Assembly: GCA_947588775.1 (NCBI GenBank)
Contig: CANPZQ010000019.1
Span: 1-21,773 of the forward strand
DNA length: 21,773 bases
DNA from: an uncultured Clostridia bacterium
GTDB taxonomy: Bacteria; Bacillota; Clostridia; Oscillospirales; Ruminococcaceae
Reading direction: 5' to 3'
Made by a program: the position numbers and the translations under genes. Below are positions 7,324 through 14,480 of this stretch, in pieces. The notes below the pieces were generated by a model. The model saw only the letters and a list, made by a program, of their open reading frames with translations, did no database searches and was not told the DNA's origin. How positions within the stretch are numbered: the stretch's first letter is position 1; each line of letters begins with the position of its first letter.

Positions 7324-8238
7324 TCAGAATACGCTTTCTATAACCTTTTGGCAGTCCTTCGGGGAGTATCTCCAACGCTTTATTACGCCCTCGGTGATGA
7401 AATATTCGCAGCCGCGGTCGGGCTCGCAGTCGTATGTATCGACGATAATCAGTTTAATTTTCATTTTTTCGGGATTTATGGATTTGACGTAGACGCTCGC
7501 CGTCTGTCCTGCGAAAACGTCGTCGCGCGGCTCCGCGAGGCCGGCAAGGTTCGGCGCAAGCTCAATAAATATCCCGTACGGCTCGATGCTTCGGACAACG
7601 CCGCGAACCGTTTCCCCGGCGTGAAAACGACCGGCGTTTTGCTCCCATGTTCCCAAAAGCTCCTTATGGGAGAGATAGAATTTTTCGCCGTCGTAGCCTT
7701 TTAGGATAGCTTTTATCCTGTCGCCGACGGAAAAGCGGTCGGACGGGTGGCTTATTCTTGAAACGGAAATAGAATCTATCGGAATCATTGAGCTGACGCC
7801 GCAGCCGATGTCGACAAAGCAGCCGAACTGCTCAATATGCGTCACCGCGGCGTCGATGACGCTTCCCGGCTCCAATCCGAGCAGGTATTCGTCCATGCAG
7901 CGGCGTTGGGCGGAGGTTCTTGAAAGTATCGCGAGCGGCGCGCCGCCGTCCTCGATTACCTCCGAAACCTCGAAGGCGACGGGCTTTCCGACGCGGGATA
8001 TAATTGCGATGTCGCGGGTTTTGCCCTCGGCAACGCCCAAAGCGCATTCCTCTCGCGGAATAACCGCGCGGCATGCCGGGAGATTCAGAACAAGGTCGTG
8101 CGACGGCGAACAGCTTTCTGCGCGGTATTCAAGGATTTTTCCAAGGCCCTTCGCCTTTAAGAGCGCGGCTGTGCTTGCGAGATAACCGAGATTTTCCTCG
8201 CTATTTATAATCCCGCCTTCGGGAACAAAGCTTTTCAT
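7324..8238 (-). CDS. S1 RNA-binding domain protein
   Basis: 304-residue protein with two clear S1 (OB-fold) domains, about residues 122-192 (PGSVIDAAVTHIEQFGCFVD ... YLSHKE) and 205-266 (GETVRGVVRSIEPYGIFIEL). The N-terminal 110 residues resemble the degenerate first domain of ribosomal-protein-S1-like proteins of Clostridia (IPREECALG, then TRDIAIISRVGKPVAFEV). It probably binds mRNA or the ribosome; a specific role cannot be read from sequence. It is convergent with the GNAT gene and ends at the shared terminator. The ribosome binding site AAAGGA lies about 12 bases from the ATG, a little far. A 9-bp inverted repeat brackets its leader (see that entry). Confidence 0.85.
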   Translation of the reverse strand: MKSFVPEGGIINSEENLGYLASTAALLKAKGLGKILEYRAESCSPSHDLVLNLPACRAVIPREECALGVAEGKTRDIAIISRVGKPVAFEVSEVIEDGGAPLAILSRTSAQRRCMDEYLLGLEPGSVIDAAVTHIEQFGCFVDIGCGVSSMIPIDSISVSRISHPSDRFSVGDRIKAILKGYDGEKFYLSHKELLGTWEQNAGRFHAGETVRGVVRSIEPYGIFIELAPNLAGLAEPRDDVFAGQTASVYVKSINPEKMKIKLIIVDTYDCEPDRGCEYFITEGVIKRWRYSPKDCQKVIESVF

Positions 8239-8287
8239 TTGACATATCTTTCCTTTCGTTTCGGCAATTTGTATATATTATGTCAAA
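8238..8287. promoter_or_regulatory. 9-bp inverted repeat bracketing the S1 gene leader
   Basis: TTTGACATA (8238-8246) and TATGTCAAA (8279-8287) are perfect inverted repeats separated by 32 bases. One arm touches the start codon of the minus-strand S1 gene, and the ribosome binding site is in the loop. Each arm contains TTGACA, but no -10 box sits at the right distance from either one, so I cannot define a promoter. It may be an RNA stem or a protein site. Confidence 0.4.
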
Positions 8288-8310
8288 GAGGGGATGGTTA
8301 TGAATGGAAG

Positions 8311-8572
8311 GCGCGGCGGAAGGGACGGGGAGGGCGGGTGGGTGGGGCGCAGGAAACTTTGGGGCCGCGCAAAAGAAGCCCCTTCCGCCGCGCGGCGGGC
8401 TAAGAGCGAAACCGCAAAAAGGCGGCCCGCACCCAAGCCCGCGCCTCACCCACCCCCCGCTCGCCCGCAAGCGTGCTCGGGGGGGCGGGATTCGGCGCGG
8501 GCCGCGCGGCGAAGAAAGCTGCTTTCCTGCGCCCTCCCACCTTCCCCCTCCCTCCCGCTTTCTTCGCCGCGC
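8311..8572. repeat. GC-rich multi-palindromic element
   Basis: About 74% G+C by hand count (194 of 262). It contains three perfect inverted repeats: GCGCGGCGGAAGGG (8311-8324) with its complement at 8380-8393 (14 bp); GCCCGCGCC (8437-8445) with GGCGCGGGC (8494-8502) (9 bp); and GCGCGGCGAAGAAAGC (8504-8519) with its complement at 8557-8572 (16 bp). The outermost arms are also related: 8311-8357 and the reverse complement of 8522-8572 can be aligned with a few mismatches and gaps, both ending GGCGCAGGAAA-like. It could be a structured RNA, a miniature inverted-repeat element or a protein-binding or topological site. Nothing here identifies it with a known family. Confidence 0.75.
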
Positions 8573-8587
8573 TCTTTTAAAAAACAG

Positions 8588-8616
8588 TTGCATTTTTTTA
8601 AAACATGTGCTATACT
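8588..8616 (+). promoter_or_regulatory. SigA-type promoter of the DUF951-prfA operon
   Basis: TTGCAT (8588-8593), 17-base spacer, TATACT (8611-8616), with a TGC extended -10. The start point would be near 8623, shortly before AGGAGG at 8631-8636. Confidence 0.8.
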
Positions 8617-8644
8617 ATCTCCGAATAAAAAGGAGGCGGCGGGC

Positions 8645-8851
8645 ATGGATATTCAGAAGGGCGACGTTCTGACAATGAAAAAGCCCCACCCCTGCGGAAG
8701 CGACAAGATGCTCGTTTTGCGCTCGGGAATGGATTTTCGGCTTCGCTGCGCGGGCTGCGGCCGGGAATTTATGATTTTGCGCGCAAAGGCGGAAAAAAAC
8801 GTCCGCTCGGTCGACAGAACCAGCCGCGAGCCCTCCTCTCAGAACGCTTGA
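8645..8851 (+). CDS. DUF951 family protein
   Basis: 68-residue protein starting MDIQKGDVLTMKKPHPCGS, the hallmark opening of DUF951, followed by LRSGMDFRLRCAGCGREFM. The conserved HPCGS and CAGCGRE cysteines suggest a small zinc or RNA-binding fold, but function is unknown. It starts at the ATG at 8645 behind AGGAGG. A longer in-frame reading from 8294 runs through the palindromic element and is rejected. It is the first gene of an operon with prfA, nine bases apart. Neighbouring a release factor hints at a translation-related role; that is inference only. Confidence 0.88.
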   Translation: MDIQKGDVLTMKKPHPCGSDKMLVLRSGMDFRLRCAGCGREFMILRAKAEKNVRSVDRTSREPSSQNA

Positions 8852-8860
8852 AAGGATGTT

Positions 8861-9940
8861 ATGATGACAGATAAGCTCAACGCGATTCGCGACAGGTACA
8901 ACGAGATAAATATCCGGCTGATGCAGCCAGAAACCGTTGCCGATACGTCGCTCTATCGCGAACTGATGAAGGAATATTCCACCCTCACGCCGCTTGTCCA
9001 GAAATACAACGAATACCTCGCCGCCGAGGAGGCTCTTGAGGAAGCTAAGGAGCTGATGAGCGGCGAAAACGACCGCGATTTTCTTGAGATGGTCGAGGAG
9101 CAGTATAAAACCGCTAACGCCGACATCGCGAGGCTCTCGGAGGAGCTTAAAATAATGCTTCTTCCGAAGGACCCGAACGACAACCGCAGCGTAATTATGG
9201 AAATCCGCGCGGGCGCGGGCGGCGAGGAGGCCGCGCTTTTCGCGCACTCGCTTATGAGAATGTATTCGATGTACGCCGACTCGAAGCGTTGGAAGATAGA
9301 AATTCTCAACATGAACGAAACCGAGCTCGGCGGAGTTAAAGAAGTCGCTTTTTCGGTTGAAGGCGCAGGCGTCTATTCGCGCCTCAAATATGAAAGCGGC
9401 GTTCACCGCGTCCAGCGCGTTCCCGAAACGGAATCTCAGGGGCGAATTCAGACCTCGACCGCGACAGTGGCGGTTCTCCCTGAGGCCGAAAACGCCGAAA
9501 TCCACATCGACGACAAGGACCTTAAAATAGACGTTTTCCGCGCATCCGGCGCGGGCGGACAGCATATCAACAAGACCGAATCCGCCGTAAGAATCACCCA
9601 TCTGCCGACGGGGCTTGTGGTTGAATGTCAGGACGAGCGGAGCCAGCAGAAAAACCGCGAAAGGGCGATGAAGGTGCTCTGCTCCCGCCTCCTCGAAAAG
9701 AAACAGGCGGAGCTCGACGAGGCATACGCCTCAAAACGCCGCTCCCAAATCGGCACCGGCGACCGCTCCGAGAGAATCCGCACATATAACTTCCCCGAAA
9801 ATCGCCTCTCAGACCACCGAATCGGGCTTACGCTCTATAAGCTCGACTCGGTTATGAACGGTGCTCTTGACGAAATAATCGACGCGCTGACGGCCGCCGA
9901 CAGGGCGGCGCAGCTTGCGGGTCAGGCGGAGAGCTTGTAA
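8861..9940 (+). CDS. prfA: Peptide chain release factor 1
   Basis: Recognises UAA and UAG stop codons in the ribosome and triggers release of the finished protein. The 359-residue length is typical. The GGQ motif that enters the peptidyl-transferase centre is at 232-234 (SGAGGQHINKTESAVRITH). The codon-recognition tripeptide is PET at 188-190 in VQRVPETESQGRI, the RF1 form PxT and not the RF2 form SPF. Two adjacent ATGs (8861, 8864) are possible starts; AAAGGA is nearby. It is in the DUF951-to-aminopeptidase operon and is followed after three bases by tsaC. Confidence 0.97.
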   Translation: MMTDKLNAIRDRYNEINIRLMQPETVADTSLYRELMKEYSTLTPLVQKYNEYLAAEEALEEAKELMSGENDRDFLEMVEEQYKTANADIARLSEELKIMLLPKDPNDNRSVIMEIRAGAGGEEAALFAHSLMRMYSMYADSKRWKIEILNMNETELGGVKEVAFSVEGAGVYSRLKYESGVHRVQRVPETESQGRIQTSTATVAVLPEAENAEIHIDDKDLKIDVFRASGAGGQHINKTESAVRITHLPTGLVVECQDERSQQKNRERAMKVLCSRLLEKKQAELDEAYASKRRSQIGTGDRSERIRTYNFPENRLSDHRIGLTLYKLDSVMNGALDEIIDALTAADRAAQLAGQAESL

Positions 9941-9943
9941 AAT

Positions 9944-10963
9944 ATGGAAACGATAGTTTTAGGCTCCTCCGAGGGCGAGCTCAGGCACGCCGCGGAGCTG
10001 ATAAGGGCAGGGGAGGTCGTCGGAATCCCGACGGAAACCGTCTACGGCCTCGCGGCGAATGCCTTTGACGCGGCCGCCGTTGAAAAAATATTCAGGGCCA
10101 AGGGCCGTCCCTCCGACAACCCACTGATTGTCCATATCGCGGACTTTTCCGCCGTATATGAGATAGCCTCCGAAATCCCGCCGCTTGCAAAAAAGCTTTC
10201 CGAGGCGTTCTGGCCGGGGCCCTTGACGATGATAATGCCGAAATCCCCGAAAATCCCGCTTATAACGAGCGGGGGGCTTGACACCGTCGGCATAAGAATG
10301 CCATCTCACCCCGCCGCAAAAAGGCTTATAGAGCTTTGCGGCGTGCCGCTCGCAGCACCGTCGGCGAACCTCTCGGGAAGCCCGAGCCCAACGACCGCTC
10401 AGCGCGTTTTTGAGGACATGAACGGCAGAATCCCCGCGATAATCGACGGCGGCGAATCCGACGTAGGCGTCGAGTCGACGGTTATAGCTTTTGAGGATAA
10501 CGGCGTTAGAATCCTTCGCCCGGGCGGAATAACCCGCGAAATGCTCCTTACGGTTGCGAAAAGCGTGACGGTCGACCCGGGGGTTCTTAACGAGCTTTCG
10601 GAGGGTGCGGTCGCGCGTTCCCCGGGAATGAAATACAAACACTACGCGCCGAAAGCGCAGGTTATTCTCATAAAGGGCGAAAGCGGCGCATACCGTGAAT
10701 ATGTCCTAAAAAACGCATGTGCCGGCGATTTCTGCCTTGTTTTTGAGAAAGGCGAGGCAGCTCCTGACCTGCCGTATTTATGCTACGGCGCGACCCCGGG
10801 CGAGCAGGCGCACAGGCTCTTTGAGTGCTTAAGAAGGCTCGACGAGCTTGGCGCGAAGCGGGTATTCGCAAGGTGTCCGTCGCCGGAGGGCGTTGGTCTT
10901 GCGGTTTACAACAGGATTTTGCGCGCCTCGGGATTTTGCGTGATTGATTTGGAAGTGGATTGA
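9944..10963 (+). CDS. tsaC2: L-threonylcarbamoyladenylate synthase (Sua5 type)
   Basis: Makes threonylcarbamoyl-AMP from threonine, bicarbonate and ATP, the donor for t6A37 in tRNAs that read ANN codons. The 339-residue protein has the YrdC domain (about 10-200; GIPTETVYGLAANAFD and KGRPSDNPLIVHI) and the extra C-terminal Sua5 domain after the linker SPGMKYKHYAPKA. It is therefore the long Sua5 form, not short TsaC. It starts three bases after the prfA stop, and prfA's last codons supply GGCGGAG, suggesting translational coupling. Close linkage of prfA and sua5 is common in Firmicutes. MtaB, encoded at 17873-19171, further modifies t6A. Confidence 0.94.
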   Translation: METIVLGSSEGELRHAAELIRAGEVVGIPTETVYGLAANAFDAAAVEKIFRAKGRPSDNPLIVHIADFSAVYEIASEIPPLAKKLSEAFWPGPLTMIMPKSPKIPLITSGGLDTVGIRMPSHPAAKRLIELCGVPLAAPSANLSGSPSPTTAQRVFEDMNGRIPAIIDGGESDVGVESTVIAFEDNGVRILRPGGITREMLLTVAKSVTVDPGVLNELSEGAVARSPGMKYKHYAPKAQVILIKGESGAYREYVLKNACAGDFCLVFEKGEAAPDLPYLCYGATPGEQAHRLFECLRRLDELGAKRVFARCPSPEGVGLAVYNRILRASGFCVIDLEVD

Positions 10964-10964
10964 G

Positions 10965-11579
10965 ATGAACACCCTTGACGGATTAAAGATAGTCGGGCTT
11001 ACGGGCCAAAGCGGCGCGGGAAAGTCGACGGCTTCGGAAATTTTCGCCGCCGCCGGAATCCCGGTGGTAAACTGCGACAAAGTTGCCCACGGGGTTCTCG
11101 AAATCCCCGAATTTCTGGAAGAAATGTCGTCGGAATTTTCCGACTGCTTCGACGAAGGCGTACTTCAGAGAAAAAAGCTCGCCGCCGTGGTATTCAACAA
11201 CCGCGAACGGCTCGGAAGATACGGGCAGATTATTTTTCCATACATCACCGCGAAAATTTTCGGGATTCTGAGGGATTTGAAGGAAAACGGCGAGCGGCTT
11301 ATAATTCTCGACGCGCCGACGCTCTTTGAAAGCGGTATTGACATAATCTGCTCGGCGGTCGTTAGCGTAATCGCGCCTTTTGATCTGAAGCTTCGGCGGA
11401 TTTTGGAGCGCGACGGCATTCCCGTTGAGCTTGCGCAGTCGCGGCTTTCGAGCCAGTTTTCCGAAAACTTTTTCCGCGAACGCTCGGACTATGTTCTTGA
11501 AAACGACGGCAGCCTTGAGGAGTTTAAAGCACGCGTTGAAGCGACGGCCGCCGAGCTTAAGGAGCGTTTTAATGCTTAA
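10965..11579 (+). CDS. coaE: Dephospho-CoA kinase
   Basis: Phosphorylates the ribose 3' hydroxyl of dephospho-CoA with ATP, the last step of coenzyme A synthesis. With the start at 10965 the protein has 204 residues. The P-loop GQSGAGKST is at 14-22, followed by the family's CDKVAH (substrate Asp) and later LDAPTLFESG. An in-frame ATG at 10944 overlaps tsaC and adds seven residues; 10965, one base after the tsaC stop, is preferred and has GGAAG at 10951-10955. The 3' end overlaps the next gene by eight bases. Confidence 0.94.
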   Translation: MNTLDGLKIVGLTGQSGAGKSTASEIFAAAGIPVVNCDKVAHGVLEIPEFLEEMSSEFSDCFDEGVLQRKKLAAVVFNNRERLGRYGQIIFPYITAKIFGILRDLKENGERLIILDAPTLFESGIDIICSAVVSVIAPFDLKLRRILERDGIPVELAQSRLSSQFSENFFRERSDYVLENDGSLEEFKARVEATAAELKERFNA

Positions 11580-12126
11580 ACGCCTTATAAAACTAACGGC
11601 TTTGGCGGCGGTTCTCGCCGCGATTATATGGACGCTTTTCAGCTGGCTTCCGGCGCGGATTGAGCGCGATATTTACCGGCGGGAATATATAGACGAGGTC
11701 GAAAAATACAGCTCCCTTTTCGGCGTAGATTCATCGCTCGTCTACGCGGTTATAAAGGTCGAGTCGAACTTTGACCCGATGGCGAAATCAAGCGTCGGGG
11801 CGATAGGGCTTATGCAGATAATCGAGGATTCCTTTGACTGGACTGCGAAAAAGCTTAAGCGAACCGAGCTTGTTTACGAGGACATGTACACCCCGGAATA
11901 CAGCATCATGTTCGGCGCGTTTATGCTTTCATACCTCTACGACCGCTACGGGAGCGTAGAGCTGACCGCCGCGGCGTACCATTCCGGAATGGGAACCGTC
12001 GACGGCTGGATTGAGCGCGGGGAAATCGACCCGAACGCACCCGACATAGGCAAAATAACCGGCTCCAATACAAGGCACTATGTCAAAAAAATTCTGCATG
12101 CATACAAAAAATATTCAGATAACTGA
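11572..12126 (+). CDS. Membrane-anchored lytic transglycosylase (SLT domain)
   Basis: Cleaves the glycan strands of peptidoglycan outside the cytoplasmic membrane. 184 residues from the ATG at 11572: a signal-anchor helix at about 6-26 (IKLTALAAVLAAIIWTLFSW), then the SLT domain. Catalytic Glu is E64 in AVIKVESNF; the family motifs GLMQI (79-83) and AAAYHSGMGTVD are present. The start is set by AAGGAG at 11559-11564 and overlaps the coaE stop by eight bases, so the two are probably translationally coupled. coaE followed by a lytic transglycosylase is a familiar clostridial pairing. Confidence 0.92.
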   Translation: MLKRLIKLTALAAVLAAIIWTLFSWLPARIERDIYRREYIDEVEKYSSLFGVDSSLVYAVIKVESNFDPMAKSSVGAIGLMQIIEDSFDWTAKKLKRTELVYEDMYTPEYSIMFGAFMLSYLYDRYGSVELTAAAYHSGMGTVDGWIERGEIDPNAPDIGKITGSNTRHYVKKILHAYKKYSDN

Positions 12127-12149
12127 ACATTTAGAAAGGATGATAAATT

Positions 12150-13556
12150 ATGTCGGAAGAAAAGGAAAAATCGGTAGGAAAAGCCCTTCAGGAGAAGCTT
12201 TTGACGAACCGCAGGAGCGGCCTTCTGAGAGTTGAAGCGGACGAGCTCGCAAAAGCGGATTCCTTCTGCGAGGGCTATATGAAGTTTCTGGACGACGCGA
12301 AAACCGAGCGCGAGGCTGTAACGGCCGCAATCGCCCTTGCCGAAAACAACGGCTTTATGCCATACGAGGTCGGCAAGGCCTATTCGGCGGGCGAGAAGGT
12401 TTACTTCAACGTCCGCGGAAAGAGCCTTATTCTCTGCGTATTCGGGAAAAATTCCGTCGAAAGCGGCGTGAAGATTTTAGCGGCGCATATTGACTCGCCC
12501 CGCCTCGACCTGAAGCAGCACCCGCTCTATGAGAGCACCGAATTCGCCCTCCTGAAAACCCACTACTACGGCGGAATCCGCAAGTATCAGTGGGTGACGA
12601 TTCCGCTCGCGCTCCATGGCGTAATCTTCAAGGCCGACGGCTCCTGCGTGACCGTAAATATCGGCGAGGACGAAAACGACCCCGTTTTCTGCGTGACGGA
12701 TTTGCTTCCGCACCTCGCTCAGGAGCAGTCTAAGCGCACTCTTGCCGAAGGAATCAAGGGCGAGGAGCTCAACGTGATGATTGGCAGCCGCCCCTTCAAG
12801 GACGACGACGTTTCCGAGAAGGTAAAGCTCAACGTTATGAAGATTCTCAACGAGAAATACGGCGTTATCGAGGACGATTTTGTTTCCGCCGAGCTCGAGG
12901 TCGTTCCCGCCTTCAAGGCGAAAAACGTCGGCCTCGACTGCGGACTTATCGGCGCGTACGGCCAGGACGACAGGGTTTGCGCATATCCCGCTTTGGAGGC
13001 GATTTTGGACTGCGACAACCCCGAGGACACCGTTATAACGGTTCTTACGGATAAAGAGGAAATCGGAAGCGTCGGCCCAACCGGGCTTTCGAGTGCGTAT
13101 CTGAGGCACTTTATTGAATCCGTCGCCGACATGGCGGGGGTCGCGCCCTATACCGTAATCAAGAACTCAAAGTGCCTTTCCGCCGACGTTACCGCAGCTG
13201 TCGACCCGACCTTCTCTGACGTCTGCGAATCCAAAAACGCAAGCTACTGCGGCTACGGTATCGCGATGAGCAAGTACACAGGCTCGCGCGGAAAGAGCGG
13301 CTGCAACGACGCGAGCGCGGAATTTGTCGCATACGTTCGCTCGGTGTTTGAGCAGGACGGCGTAATCTGGCAGACCGGCGAGCTCGGCCGCGTCGACCTC
13401 GGCGGCGGCGGAACCGTCGCGGCGTATGTCGGAAACATGGACATGGAGGTCGTCGACGTCGGCGTTCCTGTGCTCTGCATGCATTCGCCCTTCGAGATTA
13501 CCTCTAAGCTCGACGTTTACATGGCCTACAAGGGCTTCTCGGCGTTCATCAAATAA
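12150..13556 (+). CDS. M18 family aspartyl/general aminopeptidase
   Basis: Zinc-dependent aminopeptidase that removes N-terminal residues from peptides in the cytosol. The 468-residue length suits the family. Metal and catalytic motifs are recognisable: AAHIDSPRLDLK (H113 and D115), TDKEEIGSVGPTG (the Glu pair), SADVTAAVDPTF, and the C-terminal MHSPFEI histidine. GGRGKS-type basic residues and DAS motifs typical of M18 are present (SRGKSGCNDAS). AAAGGATG precedes the ATG. It is the last gene of the operon that starts with DUF951 and is followed by a strong terminator. Its peptide specificity (acidic or broad) cannot be read here. Confidence 0.93.
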   Translation: MSEEKEKSVGKALQEKLLTNRRSGLLRVEADELAKADSFCEGYMKFLDDAKTEREAVTAAIALAENNGFMPYEVGKAYSAGEKVYFNVRGKSLILCVFGKNSVESGVKILAAHIDSPRLDLKQHPLYESTEFALLKTHYYGGIRKYQWVTIPLALHGVIFKADGSCVTVNIGEDENDPVFCVTDLLPHLAQEQSKRTLAEGIKGEELNVMIGSRPFKDDDVSEKVKLNVMKILNEKYGVIEDDFVSAELEVVPAFKAKNVGLDCGLIGAYGQDDRVCAYPALEAILDCDNPEDTVITVLTDKEEIGSVGPTGLSSAYLRHFIESVADMAGVAPYTVIKNSKCLSADVTAAVDPTFSDVCESKNASYCGYGIAMSKYTGSRGKSGCNDASAEFVAYVRSVFEQDGVIWQTGELGRVDLGGGGTVAAYVGNMDMEVVDVGVPVLCMHSPFEITSKLDVYMAYKGFSAFIK

Positions 13557-13571
13557 AAAAATTCGATGCTG

Positions 13572-13602
13572 TCCGCTGCCGGTTTTCGGCGGCGGATTTT
13601 TT
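13572..13602 (+). terminator. Intrinsic terminator after the aminopeptidase gene
   Basis: Stem TCCGCTGCCG (13572-13581) / CGGCGGCGGA (13587-13596) with one T-G wobble, loop GTTTT, followed by six T. It closes the DUF951-prfA-tsaC-coaE-SLT-M18 operon and separates it from the sporulation cluster. Confidence 0.9.
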
Positions 13603-13604
13603 AT

Positions 13605-13626
13605 GCCCGAAAGCCCGAAAGCGACA
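13605..13626. promoter_or_regulatory. Tandem GCCCGAAA repeat before spoIIGA
   Basis: Two adjacent copies of GCCCGAAA (13605-13612, 13613-13620) are followed by GCGACA. The minus strand reads TGTCGCT at 13620-13626, five of seven matches to the Spo0A box TGTCGAA. This is where Spo0A control of spoIIG would be expected, but the match is weak. Confidence 0.25.
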
Positions 13627-13669
13627 AAATTCCTGCCGCCGCCGCGCTAAAATGAACACGGTGATTCAA

Positions 13670-14461
13670 ATGGATGTCTACCTCGACGTGCTCGTCATTC
13701 TGAATACATATATGACATGGCTGACGCTCGGGCTCACCGGGATAATCTCGCGGACGCATCTAAAACCCCGCCCCCGCGCGGCAGCTTCCTTTTTGGGAGG
13801 ACTTTCGTCGCTGATAATTTTAATCCCAGAAGATGTAAAGCTTATAGCCTTTACGGCATTTATCCTGAAAATATTCTCCTGCGCGGCGATTGTCTTTGCC
13901 GGCTTTTGGGATTCGACGCTGAGGCGGCGTCTTATGCTGATTCCCGCGTTCTTGGTTTCAAACATGTTCGTTTCGGCGGCGATATGGCTTTTGCAAAGGC
14001 TCCTGAAAATCCCGATAACGGTGCTTGACAGCGGGTTTATATACCTCGATATATCGCCGCTGACGCTTGTTATGATGACGGCAGGGGTGTATCTTTCGGC
14101 GGTTCTTATTTCAAAAAAATTTTCGCGGAGCTTTTGCCCCGAGGGAGCGTACCGTGTGGATTTCAGAATCGGCTGTAAAGCGTTTTCGCTTGACGGATTT
14201 GCCGACACCGGTAATACCGCCCGCGACCTCTTTTCGGGGCTTCCGGTTATAATCTGCACGGGTACCGTTTTCGAGGGCGGAAGGGGAATACGAGCTGTTC
14301 CGTATAAGACCGTTTCCGGCGAGGGAGTTCTATATGCGATTTTGCCGGAAGGGCTTACTCTTACAAACGAAAAGGGCGAAAAAAAGCGGGTCGACGCGCT
14401 TGTCGCGGGGCTTCCGGGAGGGGAAAAACGCGCCGTTTTCAACCCGAAAATACTTTATTAA
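13670..14461 (+). CDS. spoIIGA: Sigma-E processing aspartic peptidase SpoIIGA
   Basis: Membrane protease that cleaves the pro-sequence from pro-sigma E in the mother cell at the start of engulfment. With the start at 13670 the protein has 263 residues. The N-terminal half has about five hydrophobic helices; the C-terminal half is an aspartic protease-like domain with the catalytic DTG at 179-181 (GFADTGN) and the family end block RAVPYKTVSGEGVLYAI. I prefer 13670 over the ATG at 13652: GGTGAT (13660-13665) lies at good spacing, and MDVYLDV then aligns with the MKIYLDV start I remember for B. subtilis SpoIIGA. It lies 19 bases upstream of sigE, its substrate. Confidence 0.93.
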   Translation: MDVYLDVLVILNTYMTWLTLGLTGIISRTHLKPRPRAAASFLGGLSSLIILIPEDVKLIAFTAFILKIFSCAAIVFAGFWDSTLRRRLMLIPAFLVSNMFVSAAIWLLQRLLKIPITVLDSGFIYLDISPLTLVMMTAGVYLSAVLISKKFSRSFCPEGAYRVDFRIGCKAFSLDGFADTGNTARDLFSGLPVIICTGTVFEGGRGIRAVPYKTVSGEGVLYAILPEGLTLTNEKGEKKRVDALVAGLPGGEKRAVFNPKILY

Positions 14462-14480
14462 AGCGAAGGGACGGATTAAC

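Larger units (their letters stand above)
8239..8644. other. 406-base intergenic region between the S1 gene and DUF951
   Basis: From left to right this gap holds the 9-bp inverted repeat at the S1 leader, the GC-rich palindromic element (8311-8572), and the DUF951 promoter (8588-8616) with its ribosome binding site (8631-8636). Open frames cross it on both strands, but their products are Arg/Gly/Pro-rich low-complexity strings with no family character and I do not regard them as genes. I looked for the conserved cores of RNase P RNA, tmRNA, 6S RNA and SRP RNA and saw none. Confidence 0.8.

Noticed and set aside
7249..7704. Plus-strand frame over the 3' end of the S1 gene
   Set aside because: It crosses the bidirectional terminator and is antisense to clear S1 domains.
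8311..8572. RNase P RNA, tmRNA, 6S RNA or SRP RNA in the GC-rich gap
   Set aside because: None of their conserved cores (for example GAGGAAAGTCC of RNase P RNA) is present.
8201..8593. 130-codon minus-strand frame upstream of the S1 gene
   Set aside because: Low-complexity translation of the palindromic element; no family character. Its end overlaps the start of the S1 gene in another frame.
8294..8851. A 185-codon plus-strand frame through the GC-rich element into DUF951
   Set aside because: Its first 117 residues are Arg/Gly/Pro/Ala low-complexity sequence. DUF951 has its own promoter, SD and ATG at 8645 and normal family length from there.
13605..13620. Short tandem repeat as a CRISPR-like or mobile feature
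   Set aside because: Only two 8-bp units without spacers; no repeats of CRISPR size exist anywhere in the window.
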